From contig JAFARZ010000317.1 of NCBI GenBank assembly GCA_019245115.1, positions 1 to 39,784 of the forward strand: 39,784 nt of DNA, read 5' to 3'. Of the stretch, positions 16,730-28,766 are shown piece after piece. The stretch is from Streptosporangiaceae bacterium (GTDB lineage Bacteria > Actinomycetota > Actinomycetes > Streptosporangiales > Streptosporangiaceae). The position numbers were made by a program, and so were the translations under genes. Position 1 is the stretch's first letter, and every line of letters starts with the position of its first letter. The notes beneath the pieces are model-generated. The model had not been told where the DNA came from and did not search any database. It worked only from the letters and a program-made list of their open reading frames with translations.

Positions 16730-18181
16730 ATGAACCCCGAGCAGAGACGAGCCACAGCGGCACTGCTGCGCGCGCGGATCGGCATGGTGCCCGCCGCGAT
16801 CGAGCTTGGCCGCGTCTTCGCGCGCGCCGGCCACGAACTCGCGCTGGTCGGCGGTCCGGTACGGGACATCTTTCTCGGCCAGCAGCCGGGGGACCTGGAC
16901 CTCACCACGGACGCCACGCCGGAGCAGGTGCTGGCCCTGACCGAGAGCTGGGCGGACGCCAACTGGACGGTCGGGATCGCGTTCGGCACGGTCGGCCTGC
17001 GCAAGGGCCGCATGACGTTCGAGATCACCACGTACCGCAGCGAGCAGTACGCGGCCCGGTCCCGCAAACCCGACGTGGAATATGGCAAGTCGCTGGAAGA
17101 GGACCTGAGCCGCCGCGATTTCACCATCAACGCGATGGCGGTCCGGCTGCCCGGAATGGAGTTCGTGGACCCGTTCGGCGGTCTGGACGCGCTGCGCGCG
17201 AAGGAACTGCGCACGCCGGGTCCGCCGGAGGTCTCGTTCGGCGATGACCCGCTGCGGATCCTGCGGGCGGCCAGGTTCGTGGCCAGGCTCGGACTGACCG
17301 TCGCCGACGACGTCCGCATGGCGATGACCGACCAGGCCGCGCGGCTGGAGATCGTGTCGGCCGAGCGCATTGCTGGTGAGCTGACCAAGCTGATGCTCAC
17401 CTCCGACCCGGCGGCCGGCATCGACCTGCTGGTGCAGACCCAGGTCGCGGACCATGTGCTGCCGGAGATTTCCAAGCTGCGGATGGAGGTCGACGAGCAC
17501 CATCGGCACAAGGACGTCTACCAGCACAGCCTGACCGTGCTGCGCCAGGCCATCGATCTGGAGCCGCGATACGGTTTGTCCGCTGATCTGGTGGTCCGGC
17601 TGGCCGCGATCCTGCACGACATCGGCAAGCCGCGGACGCGCACCGCGCTGCCGGGCGGGCGCGTCGCGTTCCACCACCACGAGGTGGTGGGGGCCAAGAT
17701 GACCCGCAAGCGGTTGACCGAGCTTCGTTTCCCGAACGACGTCGTCCGCGACGTGTCCCGGCTGGTCGAGCTGCACCTGCGGTTTCACGGTTACGGTCAG
17801 GGGGAGTGGACCGACTCGGCGGTGCGGCGTTACGTCCGGGACGCCGGTCCGCTGCTGGACCGGCTGCACGTGCTGACCCGGGCTGACTGCACCACCCGCA
17901 ACGCGCGCAAGGCCGAGCGGCTGGCCCGTGCCTACGACGGCCTGGAACAGCGCATCGTGGAGCTGCGGGAACAGGAGGAGCTGGACAAGATCCGGCCCGA
18001 CCTGAATGGCAACGACATCATGCGCATCCTCGGCCTCAAACCCGGCCCGCTGGTCGGCCAGGCCTCCAGCTACCTGCTCGAATTGCGCATCAACTCCGGT
18101 GAGCTCGGTCCGGAACGTGCGACGGAGGAACTTCTTCGCTGGGCGGCGACGGAGGGGATCATCCCGCCCGCCGAGGGGTGA
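16730..18181 (+). CDS. cca: CCA tRNA nucleotidyltransferase
   Basis: A 483-residue enzyme that adds or repairs the 3' CCA of tRNAs. The nucleotidyltransferase head has GGPVRD (41-46), the metal-binding DLD (55-57) and RRDFTINAMA (128-137). A C-terminal HD domain has HDIGK near residue 296, the type found in actinobacterial Cca/PcnA. No ribosome-binding site is visible; TACGCT at 16715-16720 could give a nearly leaderless message. The last 20 codons are duplicated 1.6 kb downstream, so the present 3' end may have arrived with the adjacent insertion. It is divergent from the envelope operon. Confidence 0.93.
   Translation: MNPEQRRATAALLRARIGMVPAAIELGRVFARAGHELALVGGPVRDIFLGQQPGDLDLTTDATPEQVLALTESWADANWTVGIAFGTVGLRKGRMTFEITTYRSEQYAARSRKPDVEYGKSLEEDLSRRDFTINAMAVRLPGMEFVDPFGGLDALRAKELRTPGPPEVSFGDDPLRILRAARFVARLGLTVADDVRMAMTDQAARLEIVSAERIAGELTKLMLTSDPAAGIDLLVQTQVADHVLPEISKLRMEVDEHHRHKDVYQHSLTVLRQAIDLEPRYGLSADLVVRLAAILHDIGKPRTRTALPGGRVAFHHHEVVGAKMTRKRLTELRFPNDVVRDVSRLVELHLRFHGYGQGEWTDSAVRRYVRDAGPLLDRLHVLTRADCTTRNARKAERLARAYDGLEQRIVELREQEELDKIRPDLNGNDIMRILGLKPGPLVGQASSYLLELRINSGELGPERATEELLRWAATEGIIPPAEG
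18119..18153 (+). repeat. 35-bp direct repeat, left copy (inside cca)
   Basis: This sequence is identical over 35 bp to 19745-19779. It encodes ATEELLRWAAT near the C terminus of Cca. Together the two copies bracket the ATPase gene, as att-like or target duplications would. Confidence 0.8.
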
Positions 18182-18187
18182 GAGACG

Positions 18188-19657
18188 TCACCGATAGAGC
18201 CGGCCGAGGTCAACGAGCAGGATCCGGGGGTCCTCGTGAGCCCTCGCTCGCAGTTCGTCCGCGAATCCGGCGCCGCTGTAGCACGCCAGCACGGTGTCCT
18301 CGGTGCTCAGGCCTTTGACTGATAGCAGGTCTCTGGCCCGGCGAAGCCGGTCAAGGTGCTTCATCCCCATGACGTCCCCCCACTTGGACTCGCCGAGCGA
18401 AAGGACCCGCCGCGGCTCGCCGGGCGCGCTCACCGCCAGCACCGCCACGTCCACCTGAATCTGGGTCCTGTTCGCCGGATCGGCGACGATTCCGGCCGCG
18501 ACTTCGCCCGGTATGTCGCCGAATGTCTCCTCGTCCGCATGCGCAGCCCACTCCCGGCATAGCGCCTCGAAATGCGGGCCGACGACCTGGGCCAGGAAGG
18601 TCGCACGTTGGCGGCGCCACACTACAGCGGCCTGCCGTTGCTCGAGCTGCGCCCACGCGCGCCGCATGATGGCCTCGTAGAAGGTTACAAGCGGCTCGGC
18701 TATCCGGAACGCCGACCGCCGCGCGTGGAACGGATCCGACTCCCGAACCACGAGCCCGCTGTCTTCGAGGACATTGAGGGGGTGCACCAGCTCCGACGAT
18801 TTACGTCCGACGTAGTTCGCGATCCCGCCCCGCGTCGTGTTACCTGCCGCGATCGCGCCGAGCACGGAATTGTAGAGTCCAGGCTCACGGATGTCGGTTT
18901 CCTCGGCGAGAAGGTATCGCGCCTCGCGGAACAGCGGGACCGCCGGATTAAGCACCGTCCGTATCACCCAGCTGTCAAAGTCCTCACGCGAGACCGGCGT
19001 GTCTTCGGCGATGAATTCATGCCGGTAGGCGGGTGTTCCTCCGCTGATGGAATGCACCAGCACCGCCAGCTCGGGCTCCGGGTCGACTTGCCAGAACCTC
19101 GCGGCGGTCCGGTAGCTGAACGGCCGCACCAGCAGTTCAAGAGCACTTCGGCCCCGCAGTGGCGAGCTGCCCGCCAGCAGCCGGCCCATCACCGACATGG
19201 CGGACCCGCACAGCAGGAACCGGGTTCCCCGTGCCCGTTCCCCCCAAGCCTGGTCATCGACCAGCCGCTGGAGGAGGGATGGAAGCGACGGATCCGCCTT
19301 GATCAAGTAGGGAAACTCGTCGATGATCACAAGCCCATCGGGTACCGCGTCGCGTAGTGCGCGGAGTGCGCCGTCCCACCCGTTGAGTGCGTATGGTGCG
19401 GGCGCGTTGGTGTGGGCGGCCAGGGCAGCACCGAAGTCACGCAATGAATCGGCGGTCGTAGCTTCCGCCGCGGCGAAGTAGAACGCGCCGGTTGCTTCGG
19501 CTAGGGCACGGAGCAGGAACGTCTTCCCTTGCCGTCGGCGTCCGCTGACGATGCCAAGGCGAACCCGGGAGCTCTCGGCGCCGGCGAACCTAGCCAGCGC
19601 CGACCACTCGAAGTCACGGTTGAATACCCAGCTCGGCTTGGGTGGCGTCACGCTCAT
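18188..19657 (-). CDS. ATPase with C-terminal DUF234/PD-(D/E)xK-like domain
   Basis: A 489-residue protein. The N-terminal P-loop ATPase has Walker A GRRRQGKTFL and Walker B GLVIIDEFPYL, followed by the sensor-like FLLCGSAMSVMG. A winged-helix stretch (NYVGRKSSELVHPLNVLEDSGLV) joins it to a C-terminal domain with QVDVAVL and LGESKW, the spacing of a PD-(D/E)xK nuclease-like fold as in DUF234. The family is common and patchily distributed in actinobacteria and archaea; its role is not settled. An ATG with no ribosome-binding site and TACACT six nt upstream suggest a leaderless message. Its flanking repeats show it is an insertion. Confidence 0.8.
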   Translation of the reverse strand: MSVTPPKPSWVFNRDFEWSALARFAGAESSRVRLGIVSGRRRQGKTFLLRALAEATGAFYFAAAEATTADSLRDFGAALAAHTNAPAPYALNGWDGALRALRDAVPDGLVIIDEFPYLIKADPSLPSLLQRLVDDQAWGERARGTRFLLCGSAMSVMGRLLAGSSPLRGRSALELLVRPFSYRTAARFWQVDPEPELAVLVHSISGGTPAYRHEFIAEDTPVSREDFDSWVIRTVLNPAVPLFREARYLLAEETDIREPGLYNSVLGAIAAGNTTRGGIANYVGRKSSELVHPLNVLEDSGLVVRESDPFHARRSAFRIAEPLVTFYEAIMRRAWAQLEQRQAAVVWRRQRATFLAQVVGPHFEALCREWAAHADEETFGDIPGEVAAGIVADPANRTQIQVDVAVLAVSAPGEPRRVLSLGESKWGDVMGMKHLDRLRRARDLLSVKGLSTEDTVLACYSGAGFADELRARAHEDPRILLVDLGRLYR

Positions 19658-19666
19658 GGAGGCAGT

Positions 19667-19686
19667 GTAGTAAATATGCTTACTAC
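19667..19686. promoter_or_regulatory. Dyad and candidate promoter of the ATPase gene
   Basis: GTAGTAA (19667-19673) and TTACTAC (19680-19686) are perfect inverted halves separated by 6 bp. The region is distinctly AT-rich. On the minus strand the dyad overlaps TACACT, a -10-like hexamer ending six nt before the ATG, so a protein bound here would block transcription. Confidence 0.45.
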
Positions 19687-19709
19687 TTCTATGCTGCTGA
19701 TAAGTACAG

Positions 19710-21083
19710 TTACCTATCCGCCCGGCTTGCTTGACCCGGGACAGGCGACGGAGGAACTTCTTCGCTGGGCGGCGACGGATGGGATTGCGCCTCCCGTCGA
19801 GTGAGCAGCCGGTAGCCGACCGCAGCGACCGCGAAACCGGCCGCCGCCAGGCCGACGATGATCGGCGACCGCCCGTTGGCGGACATGAATGCCGAACCGA
19901 TGGCGGCGCCGGCTACGAACGCGACGTTGTACATCATGTCGTAGAACGCGAACGCCCGTCCTCGGTAGGCGTCGTCCACTTCCTCCTGCAAGATCGTGGT
20001 GGCGGAGATGGCGACGCATTGGCGGGTGAGGTACAGGCAGAACCCCACAGCGAGGTAAGCGGCCTGTATGAAGGTCTCGCCCAGGGCCACGGTCGCCACG
20101 GCGCTCACCGCGAGCAGTAGCGCTATCCAGGTCGGCTTGGACAGCCGCCTGACGGCCGGCGGGGTCACCAGCGCGGCACAGGTGTAGCCGATTCCGGAAG
20201 CGATGGCCAGCCCGACGACATGACCTTCGGCCAGCCCCGCGCTGGACGGGTAGAAATAGTTCCGGTACAGCAGGATCGACATCAGGAACAGCGGCCCGAA
20301 AAGGAAGCTGAACGCGCCGGTCGCGCCGAGCGCGCCCGCCGGGCCGCGTCGCTTGATCAGGTAGCGCGCGCCCGCCGCGAGGCCGGCCGCGACCGAGGCG
20401 AGTTCGCTGCGCAGCCGTCCCCGCGGCGCCGCTCCGGGCTCACGCACCGGTCCGAGCAGGTCGCGGCGCATGGTGGTGGCGACCAGGCTCGCCGCCACGT
20501 AGCACGCGCCCCCGACCAGCACGGTGATCGCGGCGCCTCGCTCGCTGTTGCCGGTTGCCACATTCAGCCCGCCGGCGATGACGCCCCCGATGAGTGCCGT
20601 GACGCCGCCCCCGGTGGGCGACACCGAATTCGCCATCACCAGCTCGTCCTCGGCGACGACATGTGGTAGTGCCGCGGACAGCGCGGACAGGAAGAACCTG
20701 TTGACGCCGAGTACCAGCAGCAACGCGATGTAGAGCGGTACCCCCCGGTTCCCCAGGCCCATGAACGTGGCGGTCAGGGCCACGAACACGGCCCGCAACA
20801 GCGCCGACCAGACCAGGATCTGCCGCCTCGACCACCGGTCGATGAACACCCCGGCGAACGGGCCGACCAGCGAATACGGCAGGTAGAGGACGGTGAATGC
20901 GGCCGCACCAGCCGACGGGCTCGGGAAGGACTGCGCGTTGAAGAACACGTATGTGCCGACCCCGGCGGTGATGATGCCGTCACCGGCCTGCGAGACCATC
21001 CGGACGGAGAAGAGCCGCCGGAAGTTCTGCCCGGCAAGGACCGTGCGCAGATCAGCAACGAACGTCGATCTGCGCCGAGTCAC
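19710..21083 (-). CDS. MFS transporter
   Basis: A 457-residue membrane protein with an MFS layout: an N-terminal helix region starting at FRRLFSVRMVSQAGDGI, the loop-2-3 signature-like GVFIDRWSRRQILV, and a C-terminal half with 5-6 further helices. The class resembles actinobacterial MFS exporters annotated as drug or metabolite efflux; the substrate is unknown. The start is a GTG with no ribosome-binding site but TAAGCT 6 nt upstream, so it may be leaderless. The last 30 residues are read antisense across the displaced cca fragment, so the native C terminus was probably changed by the insertion. Confidence 0.8.
   Translation of the reverse strand: MTRRRSTFVADLRTVLAGQNFRRLFSVRMVSQAGDGIITAGVGTYVFFNAQSFPSPSAGAAAFTVLYLPYSLVGPFAGVFIDRWSRRQILVWSALLRAVFVALTATFMGLGNRGVPLYIALLLVLGVNRFFLSALSAALPHVVAEDELVMANSVSPTGGGVTALIGGVIAGGLNVATGNSERGAAITVLVGGACYVAASLVATTMRRDLLGPVREPGAAPRGRLRSELASVAAGLAAGARYLIKRRGPAGALGATGAFSFLFGPLFLMSILLYRNYFYPSSAGLAEGHVVGLAIASGIGYTCAALVTPPAVRRLSKPTWIALLLAVSAVATVALGETFIQAAYLAVGFCLYLTRQCVAISATTILQEEVDDAYRGRAFAFYDMMYNVAFVAGAAIGSAFMSANGRSPIIVGLAAAGFAVAAVGYRLLTRREAQSHPSPPSEEVPPSPVPGQASRADR
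19745..19804 (+). pseudogene. Displaced second copy of the cca 3' end
   Basis: In frame it reads ATEELLRWAATDGIAPPVE and a stop, matching the Cca tail (ATEELLRWAATEGIIPPAEG). The first 35 bp are identical to 18119-18153; after that the copies differ mostly at third codon positions. No start codon or rest of the gene is attached, so it is a fragment. It also encodes, antisense, the C-terminal residues of the MFS protein. Confidence 0.8.
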
Positions 21084-21101
21084 ATGTTCAGCTTATTTAT
21101 T

Positions 21102-21249
21102 CTGGGGGGGGTAAAGACCAACGCCCCCCAGACCCCCCCGGCCTGCGACGCTTCTCGCCGTTGGTGTCGCCTGGCCGGGAGACCCTTCGGGCCTCCGCGG
21201 CAAGGCGACCGCGAAGCTCGCTCCGCTCGCCGCGTTGCCACCGTGGTCA
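21102..21249 (+). repeat. Interspersed repeat, copy B
   Basis: This is the second copy of the element at 7236-7384, in the same orientation. It starts with a hairpin, CTGGGGGG (21102-21109) pairing with CCCCCCAG (21124-21131). It sits between the MFS start and the ino1 stop and probably ends transcription reaching it on the plus strand; termination of ino1 on the minus strand is also possible. Confidence 0.7.
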
Positions 21250-21271
21250 GTGGGCGGACTGCGAAGCTCGC

Positions 21272-22351
21272 TTACCTATCTACCTCGCCGAGGATGAACT
21301 TCTCCACCAGGTCGCGGCAGATGTCGTCGCCGTACTGCTCGGGCGGCGACTTCATGAAATAGCTGGAGGCGGAGGTGACCGGTCCGGCGATGCCGCGATC
21401 CAGGGCGATCTTCGCGGCCCGGACCGCGTCGATGATCACGCCAGCCGAGTTGGGGGAGTCCCACACCTCGAGCTTGTACTCCAGGTTCAGCGGCACGTCG
21501 CCGAACGCGCGGCCCTCGAGCCGGACGTAGGCGAACTTCCGGTCATCCAGCCACGGAACATGGTCGGAGGGGCCGATGTGCACGGCCGCGCGCTCCATCT
21601 CATGCGGCACCTGCGAAGTGACCGACTGCGTCTTGGAGATCTTCTTGGACTGGAGGCGGGTGCGCTCCAGCATGTTCATGAAGTCCATGTTGCCGCCGAA
21701 GTTGAGCTGGTACGTGCGCAGCAGCTCGACGCCGCGGTCCTCGAACAGCTTCGCCATCACGCGGTGCGTGATCGTGGCGCCGACCTGTGACTTGATGTCG
21801 TCGCCGATGATCGGCACTCCGCCTTCGGTGAACTTGGCGGCCCAGACCGGGTCGGACGCGATGAACACCGGCAGCGCGTTGACGAACGCCACGTGCGCGT
21901 CGATCGCGCATTGGGCGTAGAACCGGTCCGCCTCCTCAGAGCCGACCGGCAGGTACGACACCAGCACGTCGGCCTTGCTCTCGCGGAGCACCTCGACAAC
22001 GTCGGCGACCGGCTCATCCGACTCGGTGATGACCTCGCGGTAGTACTCGCCAAGGCCGTCAAACGTCGGGCCACGCTGCACGATCACCCCGGTCGGCGGC
22101 ACCTCGGCGATCTTTATCGTGTTGTTCTCGCTGGCGTGGATGGCGTCGGCGACGTCCACGCCGACCTTCTTCGCGTCGACGTCGAACGCGGCCACGACCT
22201 CCACATCGCTGACGTGGTACGGGCCGAACCGGACATGCATGAGGCCGGGCACCCTGGCGCCGTCGTCGGCGTCCTTGTAATACTCCAGTCCCTGCACGAG
22301 CGAGCTCGCGCAGTTACCCAGCCCCACGATGGCGATACGAACCTTGCCCAT
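21272..22351 (-). CDS. ino1: Inositol-3-phosphate synthase
   Basis: A 359-residue actinobacterial myo-inositol-1-phosphate synthase. An N-terminal NAD-binding motif (AIVGLGNCASSLVQG) is followed by VSYLPVGSEEADRFYA, the active-site segment GDDIKSQVGAT and LNFGGNMDFMNM. It converts glucose 6-phosphate to inositol phosphate for phosphatidylinositol and mycothiol. AAGGAG lies about 8 nt before the ATG, inside padR, and the ATG overlaps the padR stop by one nt (TGATG). The padR-ino1 pair is conserved with Rv0047c-Rv0046c. Confidence 0.95.
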   Translation of the reverse strand: MGKVRIAIVGLGNCASSLVQGLEYYKDADDGARVPGLMHVRFGPYHVSDVEVVAAFDVDAKKVGVDVADAIHASENNTIKIAEVPPTGVIVQRGPTFDGLGEYYREVITESDEPVADVVEVLRESKADVLVSYLPVGSEEADRFYAQCAIDAHVAFVNALPVFIASDPVWAAKFTEGGVPIIGDDIKSQVGATITHRVMAKLFEDRGVELLRTYQLNFGGNMDFMNMLERTRLQSKKISKTQSVTSQVPHEMERAAVHIGPSDHVPWLDDRKFAYVRLEGRAFGDVPLNLEYKLEVWDSPNSAGVIIDAVRAAKIALDRGIAGPVTSASSYFMKSPPEQYGDDICRDLVEKFILGEVDR

Positions 22352-22962
22352 CAGGATGACTCCTTATTCGGTGTGTCGTCGCTTGCGCTGTCAGCAGCAT
22401 TGCCCTGGCGTTCCGAGCCCTGGCGCTCCGACGCGATCAGCTCGTTCAGCCAGCGCACCTCCCGCTCCACAGACTCCAGGCCGTGCCTGTGCAACTCCAG
22501 GGTGTAGCTGTCTACTCGTTCTCGTGTGCGCGTGAAGGCCGCTCTGATCGCCTCCATACGCTCTTCCAGCCGGCTCCGGCGGCCTTCGAGGATCCGCAGC
22601 CGGACGTCGGCCCTGGTCTGCCCGAAGAACGCGAACCGGACGCCGAACCCGTCGTCCTCCCACGCCGCCGGGCCGCCCTCGCCGAGCAGGTCCTGCAGCC
22701 GCTCCTTGCCGTCGGCCGTGAGCCGGTAGACGATCCGGGCCCGTCGGCTGGCCCGCGGCCTCGCGGCCTCATCCTGCTCCTCGGCGATCAGCCCCTCGGC
22801 CAGCAGTTCCTTCAGGCATGGGTACAGGGAGCCGAAGGAGAGAGCGCGGAAGGTGCCGAGGAGGGAGCTCAGCTGCCTGCGCAGTTCATAGCCGTGCATC
22901 GGGGCCTGGTGCAGGAGCCCGAGCACGGCGAGCTCCAGCATGCCCGAGCGGTTTCGCCCCAC
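22351..22962 (-). CDS. PadR-family transcriptional regulator
   Basis: A protein of about 203 residues with a winged helix (LELAVLGLLHQAPMHGYELR, then SFGSLYPCLKELLAEGLI and a wing with RIVYRLTADGK) and a C-terminal helical dimerisation region of the Vir_act_alpha_C type. I chose the GTG at 22962, which has GGGGGAG just upstream; a TTG four codons earlier is also open. It is cotranscribed with ino1 and probably controls that operon and perhaps the divergent DUF5318 gene through the dyad in the gap between them. Confidence 0.88.
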   Translation of the reverse strand: MGRNRSGMLELAVLGLLHQAPMHGYELRRQLSSLLGTFRALSFGSLYPCLKELLAEGLIAEEQDEAARPRASRRARIVYRLTADGKERLQDLLGEGGPAAWEDDGFGVRFAFFGQTRADVRLRILEGRRSRLEERMEAIRAAFTRTRERVDSYTLELHRHGLESVEREVRWLNELIASERQGSERQGNAADSASDDTPNKESS

Positions 22963-23047
22963 TTTCTCCCCCAAGCCAGTCTCGTGGGCTTAAAGATGTC
23001 TCGTCCAGATACCTCGGCTCGATATTACACCACGATATTCCGAGACG

Positions 23048-23066
23048 ATGTATCGCACCGATACAT
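23048..23066. promoter_or_regulatory. Candidate PadR operator
   Basis: ATGTATCG and CGATACAT form a perfect 8-bp inverted repeat around CAC. The outer ATGT...ACAT resembles PadR-type sites (ATGT-N8-ACAT in LmrR-like proteins), though the spacer here is 11. It overlaps the expected -35 position of the rightward gene, whose -10 candidate is TACGCT at 23078-23083. Confidence 0.5.
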
Positions 23067-23090
23067 TCGGGACGCTATACGCTTGTTCGC

Positions 23091-23495
23091 ATGTCGTCAA
23101 GGCGTTCGGTGGTGGACTACGGCCTGGCCCGCCGGGCCACGCTCGCGTCCGTGTACTCCGGGCACAGGACCGTCGCCGACGTCTGCGACGCGCATCCTTA
23201 CCTGCTCCGGGCGGCGAAGTTCCATGGCGAAGCCACACAGACGCGCTGCCCGATCTGCCGTAAGTCATTGCTGACGCATGTCACCTACGTGTACGGAGAC
23301 GAACTCGGGCAGTATGAAGGCCGGGTCAAGCAGACCCGCGAGTTGGCCGAGATGGCCGCCGAATATGGCGAATTTCGCGTGTATGTGGTTGAAGTCTGTC
23401 AGAGTTGCGGATGGAACCACCTCGCCTCCTCTTATGTTCTGGGCACCGGCGAACCCGCGGCACGGCGCGGACGGCGAGCGCGAAGTACCCGGTGA
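23091..23495 (+). CDS. DUF5318 family zinc-ribbon protein
   Basis: A 134-residue protein with two CxxC pairs (CPIC and CQSC) in the spacing of a zinc ribbon, after a helical N terminus (VDYGLARRATLASVYSG). The family is linked to ponA across actinobacteria (Rv0049 position). The function is unknown. There is no ribosome-binding site before the ATG, and a -10-like TACGCT ends seven nt upstream, so the message is probably leaderless. Confidence 0.85.
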   Translation: MSSRRSVVDYGLARRATLASVYSGHRTVADVCDAHPYLLRAAKFHGEATQTRCPICRKSLLTHVTYVYGDELGQYEGRVKQTRELAEMAAEYGEFRVYVVEVCQSCGWNHLASSYVLGTGEPAARRGRRARSTR

Positions 23496-23661
23496 GGGGT
23501 CCCGGCGGGATCCTCCCCCGGCCAGCTTGAAACGCCAGTAAGGATGGTCAAGGGACGGTAACGTGTTCGGGAGGCGGTCCCGTGACGCGAACGGAACCCC
23601 GCCACCCGCAGCAAAGGCCGTACCCCCGTGCCGACGGCCTCCGAGCCACCAGCGAGGACGT

Positions 23662-26886
<3,225 letters not shown>

Positions 26887-27953
26887 GTACCCCGTGCTCA
26901 CCGGCGCGGCCATGCAGGCGGCGGCCTGGCTCGTCCGCAACGTCGACGTGACGATCAGGGGGCGTGAGTTCTTCGACGTCACCGTCCTGTTGCTCGCGGT
27001 CTGCGGGGTGGTCGGCGTGCTGGCCACCGCGCACGCGGCCGGCCCGGAACGCCGCTGGACGGTCCTGCTGGTCGCGTTGTCCCCGGCGTTGATCCTCGGC
27101 GCGTTCATCAACTGGGACCTGATCGCGATGGCACTCGGCATGCTGGGCATCGCGGCCTGGGCTTCCCGCCGGGGCGTGCTGGCCGGCGTGCTGCTCGGCC
27201 TGGCCGTGGCCGCGAAGTTCTATCCGCTGGTGATCTTCGGTCCGTTGCTGTTGCTGTCGCTTCGCACCGGTCAGCTCCGTGAGTTCGCGCGGACCCTCGG
27301 CGCGGCGGCGGCCGCGTGGCTGGCGGTCAACCTGCCAGTGATGATCATCGCGCCGTCCGGCTGGAGCTGGTTCTACGTGTTCAGCAAGGAGCGCGGCGCC
27401 GACTGGGGGTCGATCTGGTACTTCTTCGAGTTCCACAACGTGCCGCTGCTCGGCGACAGCAGCAACGGGGTGGTGAACCTCTTGTCCGGTGCGTTCCTGG
27501 CCCTGGCGTTCGCCGGCATCGCGCTGCTCGCGCTGGCCGCGCCGCGCCGCCCCCGGCTGCCGCAGCTGTGCTATCTGATGCTGGCCGCGTTCCTGCTCAC
27601 GAACAAGGTGTGGTCACCGCAGTACGTGGTGTGGCTGGTGCCGCTGGCCGTGCTGGCTCGCCCTCGGCTGTGGCCGTACCTGCTGTGGCAGCTCGCCGAG
27701 GTCGGCTACTTCCTCGCGATCTGGGCCTATCTGACCTTCGTCTATGTGCAGGAGGGACACGTGTTCCCCGGGTACCAGGGCATCTCCAGCGGATGGTATT
27801 TCGCCGCTCTGCTGCTCCGGCTGGCCTCCGTGGCCTTGCTTGCCGCCTACATCGTGCGAGACATTCTTTACCACGAACGAGATGTGGTGCGTCTTTCCGG
27901 CATCGACGATCCGGCCGGGGGTGTGTTCGATGGCGCGGCGGATCGTTTCGTGC

Positions 27954-28730
27954 TCAGGCTTCCTCGCCGAGCTGCCGCTTCAGCCACGTGACGTCGGCCG
28001 GGGCGTCGGGGGTTTCGCAGATCACCGGCGCGCCCGCAGCCTGCACCACGCCGAGCAGCAGCGCGGGGTCGATCGTACCCTTGGTGATATCCGCGTGCCG
28101 GTCCTGCCCGGAGTCGAACGCGTCGCGTGAGTTGTTGCAGTGCACCAGGTCGATCCGGCCAGTGATGGCCTTGACCCGGTCGACCGCGTCGGCCAGGTCG
28201 ATGCCGGCCGAGTTCGCGTGACAGGTGTCGAGGCAGAAGCCGACGTTGTCCAGGCCGCCGACCGCGTCCCACAGCCGCGCGATCATGTCCAGCGATCTGG
28301 CCATGGCGCCATCGCCGCCGGCCGTGTTCTCGATCAGCATCGGGATCGGGCGGTCGATCTGCTCCACCGCCTTGGCCCAGTTGATGAGGCCGTCCTGCGG
28401 ATCGTCTTTGGCGGTTACGTGACCGCCGTGCACGACCAGCGCCTTCGCACCGATCGACGCGGCCGCCTTGAGCTGCTGCTTCACGATGTTCCGGCTCGGA
28501 TGCCTGATCCGGTTGTTGGTGCTGGCCAGGTTCACCGGGTACGGGGAATGGATGTAGACGTCGATGCCGACGTCGGCCCAGGCCCGTCTCATGTCGGCCG
28601 GATCGCCGGGAATGACCGGCGGCTTCCAGTCCTGCGGGTCGCCGAGGAAGAACTGGGCCACATCCACCCGCGCGGCAATGGCTTCGGCCAGCGGATTCTC
28701 AACGTGGAAATGGGCTCCGATGAACGGCAT
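27954..28730 (-). CDS. nfo: Endonuclease IV (AP endonuclease)
   Basis: A TIM-barrel DNA-repair enzyme of 258 residues that cuts at abasic sites. All metal-binding positions of the family can be seen: His in IHSPYPVN and VVHGGH, Glu in LIENTAG, Asp and His in FCLDTCHANSAG, His in LVHCNNSRD, Asp and His in DRHADITKG, and Glu in ICETP. I chose the ATG at 28730 with GGTGGG before it; a GTG three codons earlier is open. Sugar-phosphate isomerases share the fold but not this full set of ligands. Confidence 0.85.
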   Translation of the reverse strand: MPFIGAHFHVENPLAEAIAARVDVAQFFLGDPQDWKPPVIPGDPADMRRAWADVGIDVYIHSPYPVNLASTNNRIRHPSRNIVKQQLKAAASIGAKALVVHGGHVTAKDDPQDGLINWAKAVEQIDRPIPMLIENTAGGDGAMARSLDMIARLWDAVGGLDNVGFCLDTCHANSAGIDLADAVDRVKAITGRIDLVHCNNSRDAFDSGQDRHADITKGTIDPALLLGVVQAAGAPVICETPDAPADVTWLKRQLGEEA

Positions 28731-28766
28731 GTTTCCCACCCTATGCCCGCGCAGCGGTAAGCAGAG

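Noticed and set aside
16610..17869. 419-codon minus-strand frame
   Set aside because: Antisense shadow of cca, whose catalytic motifs are unmistakable.
18182..19744. Insertion sequence around the ATPase gene
   Set aside because: No transposase or integrase frame and no terminal inverted repeats; the only flanking repeats are the duplicated cca tail.
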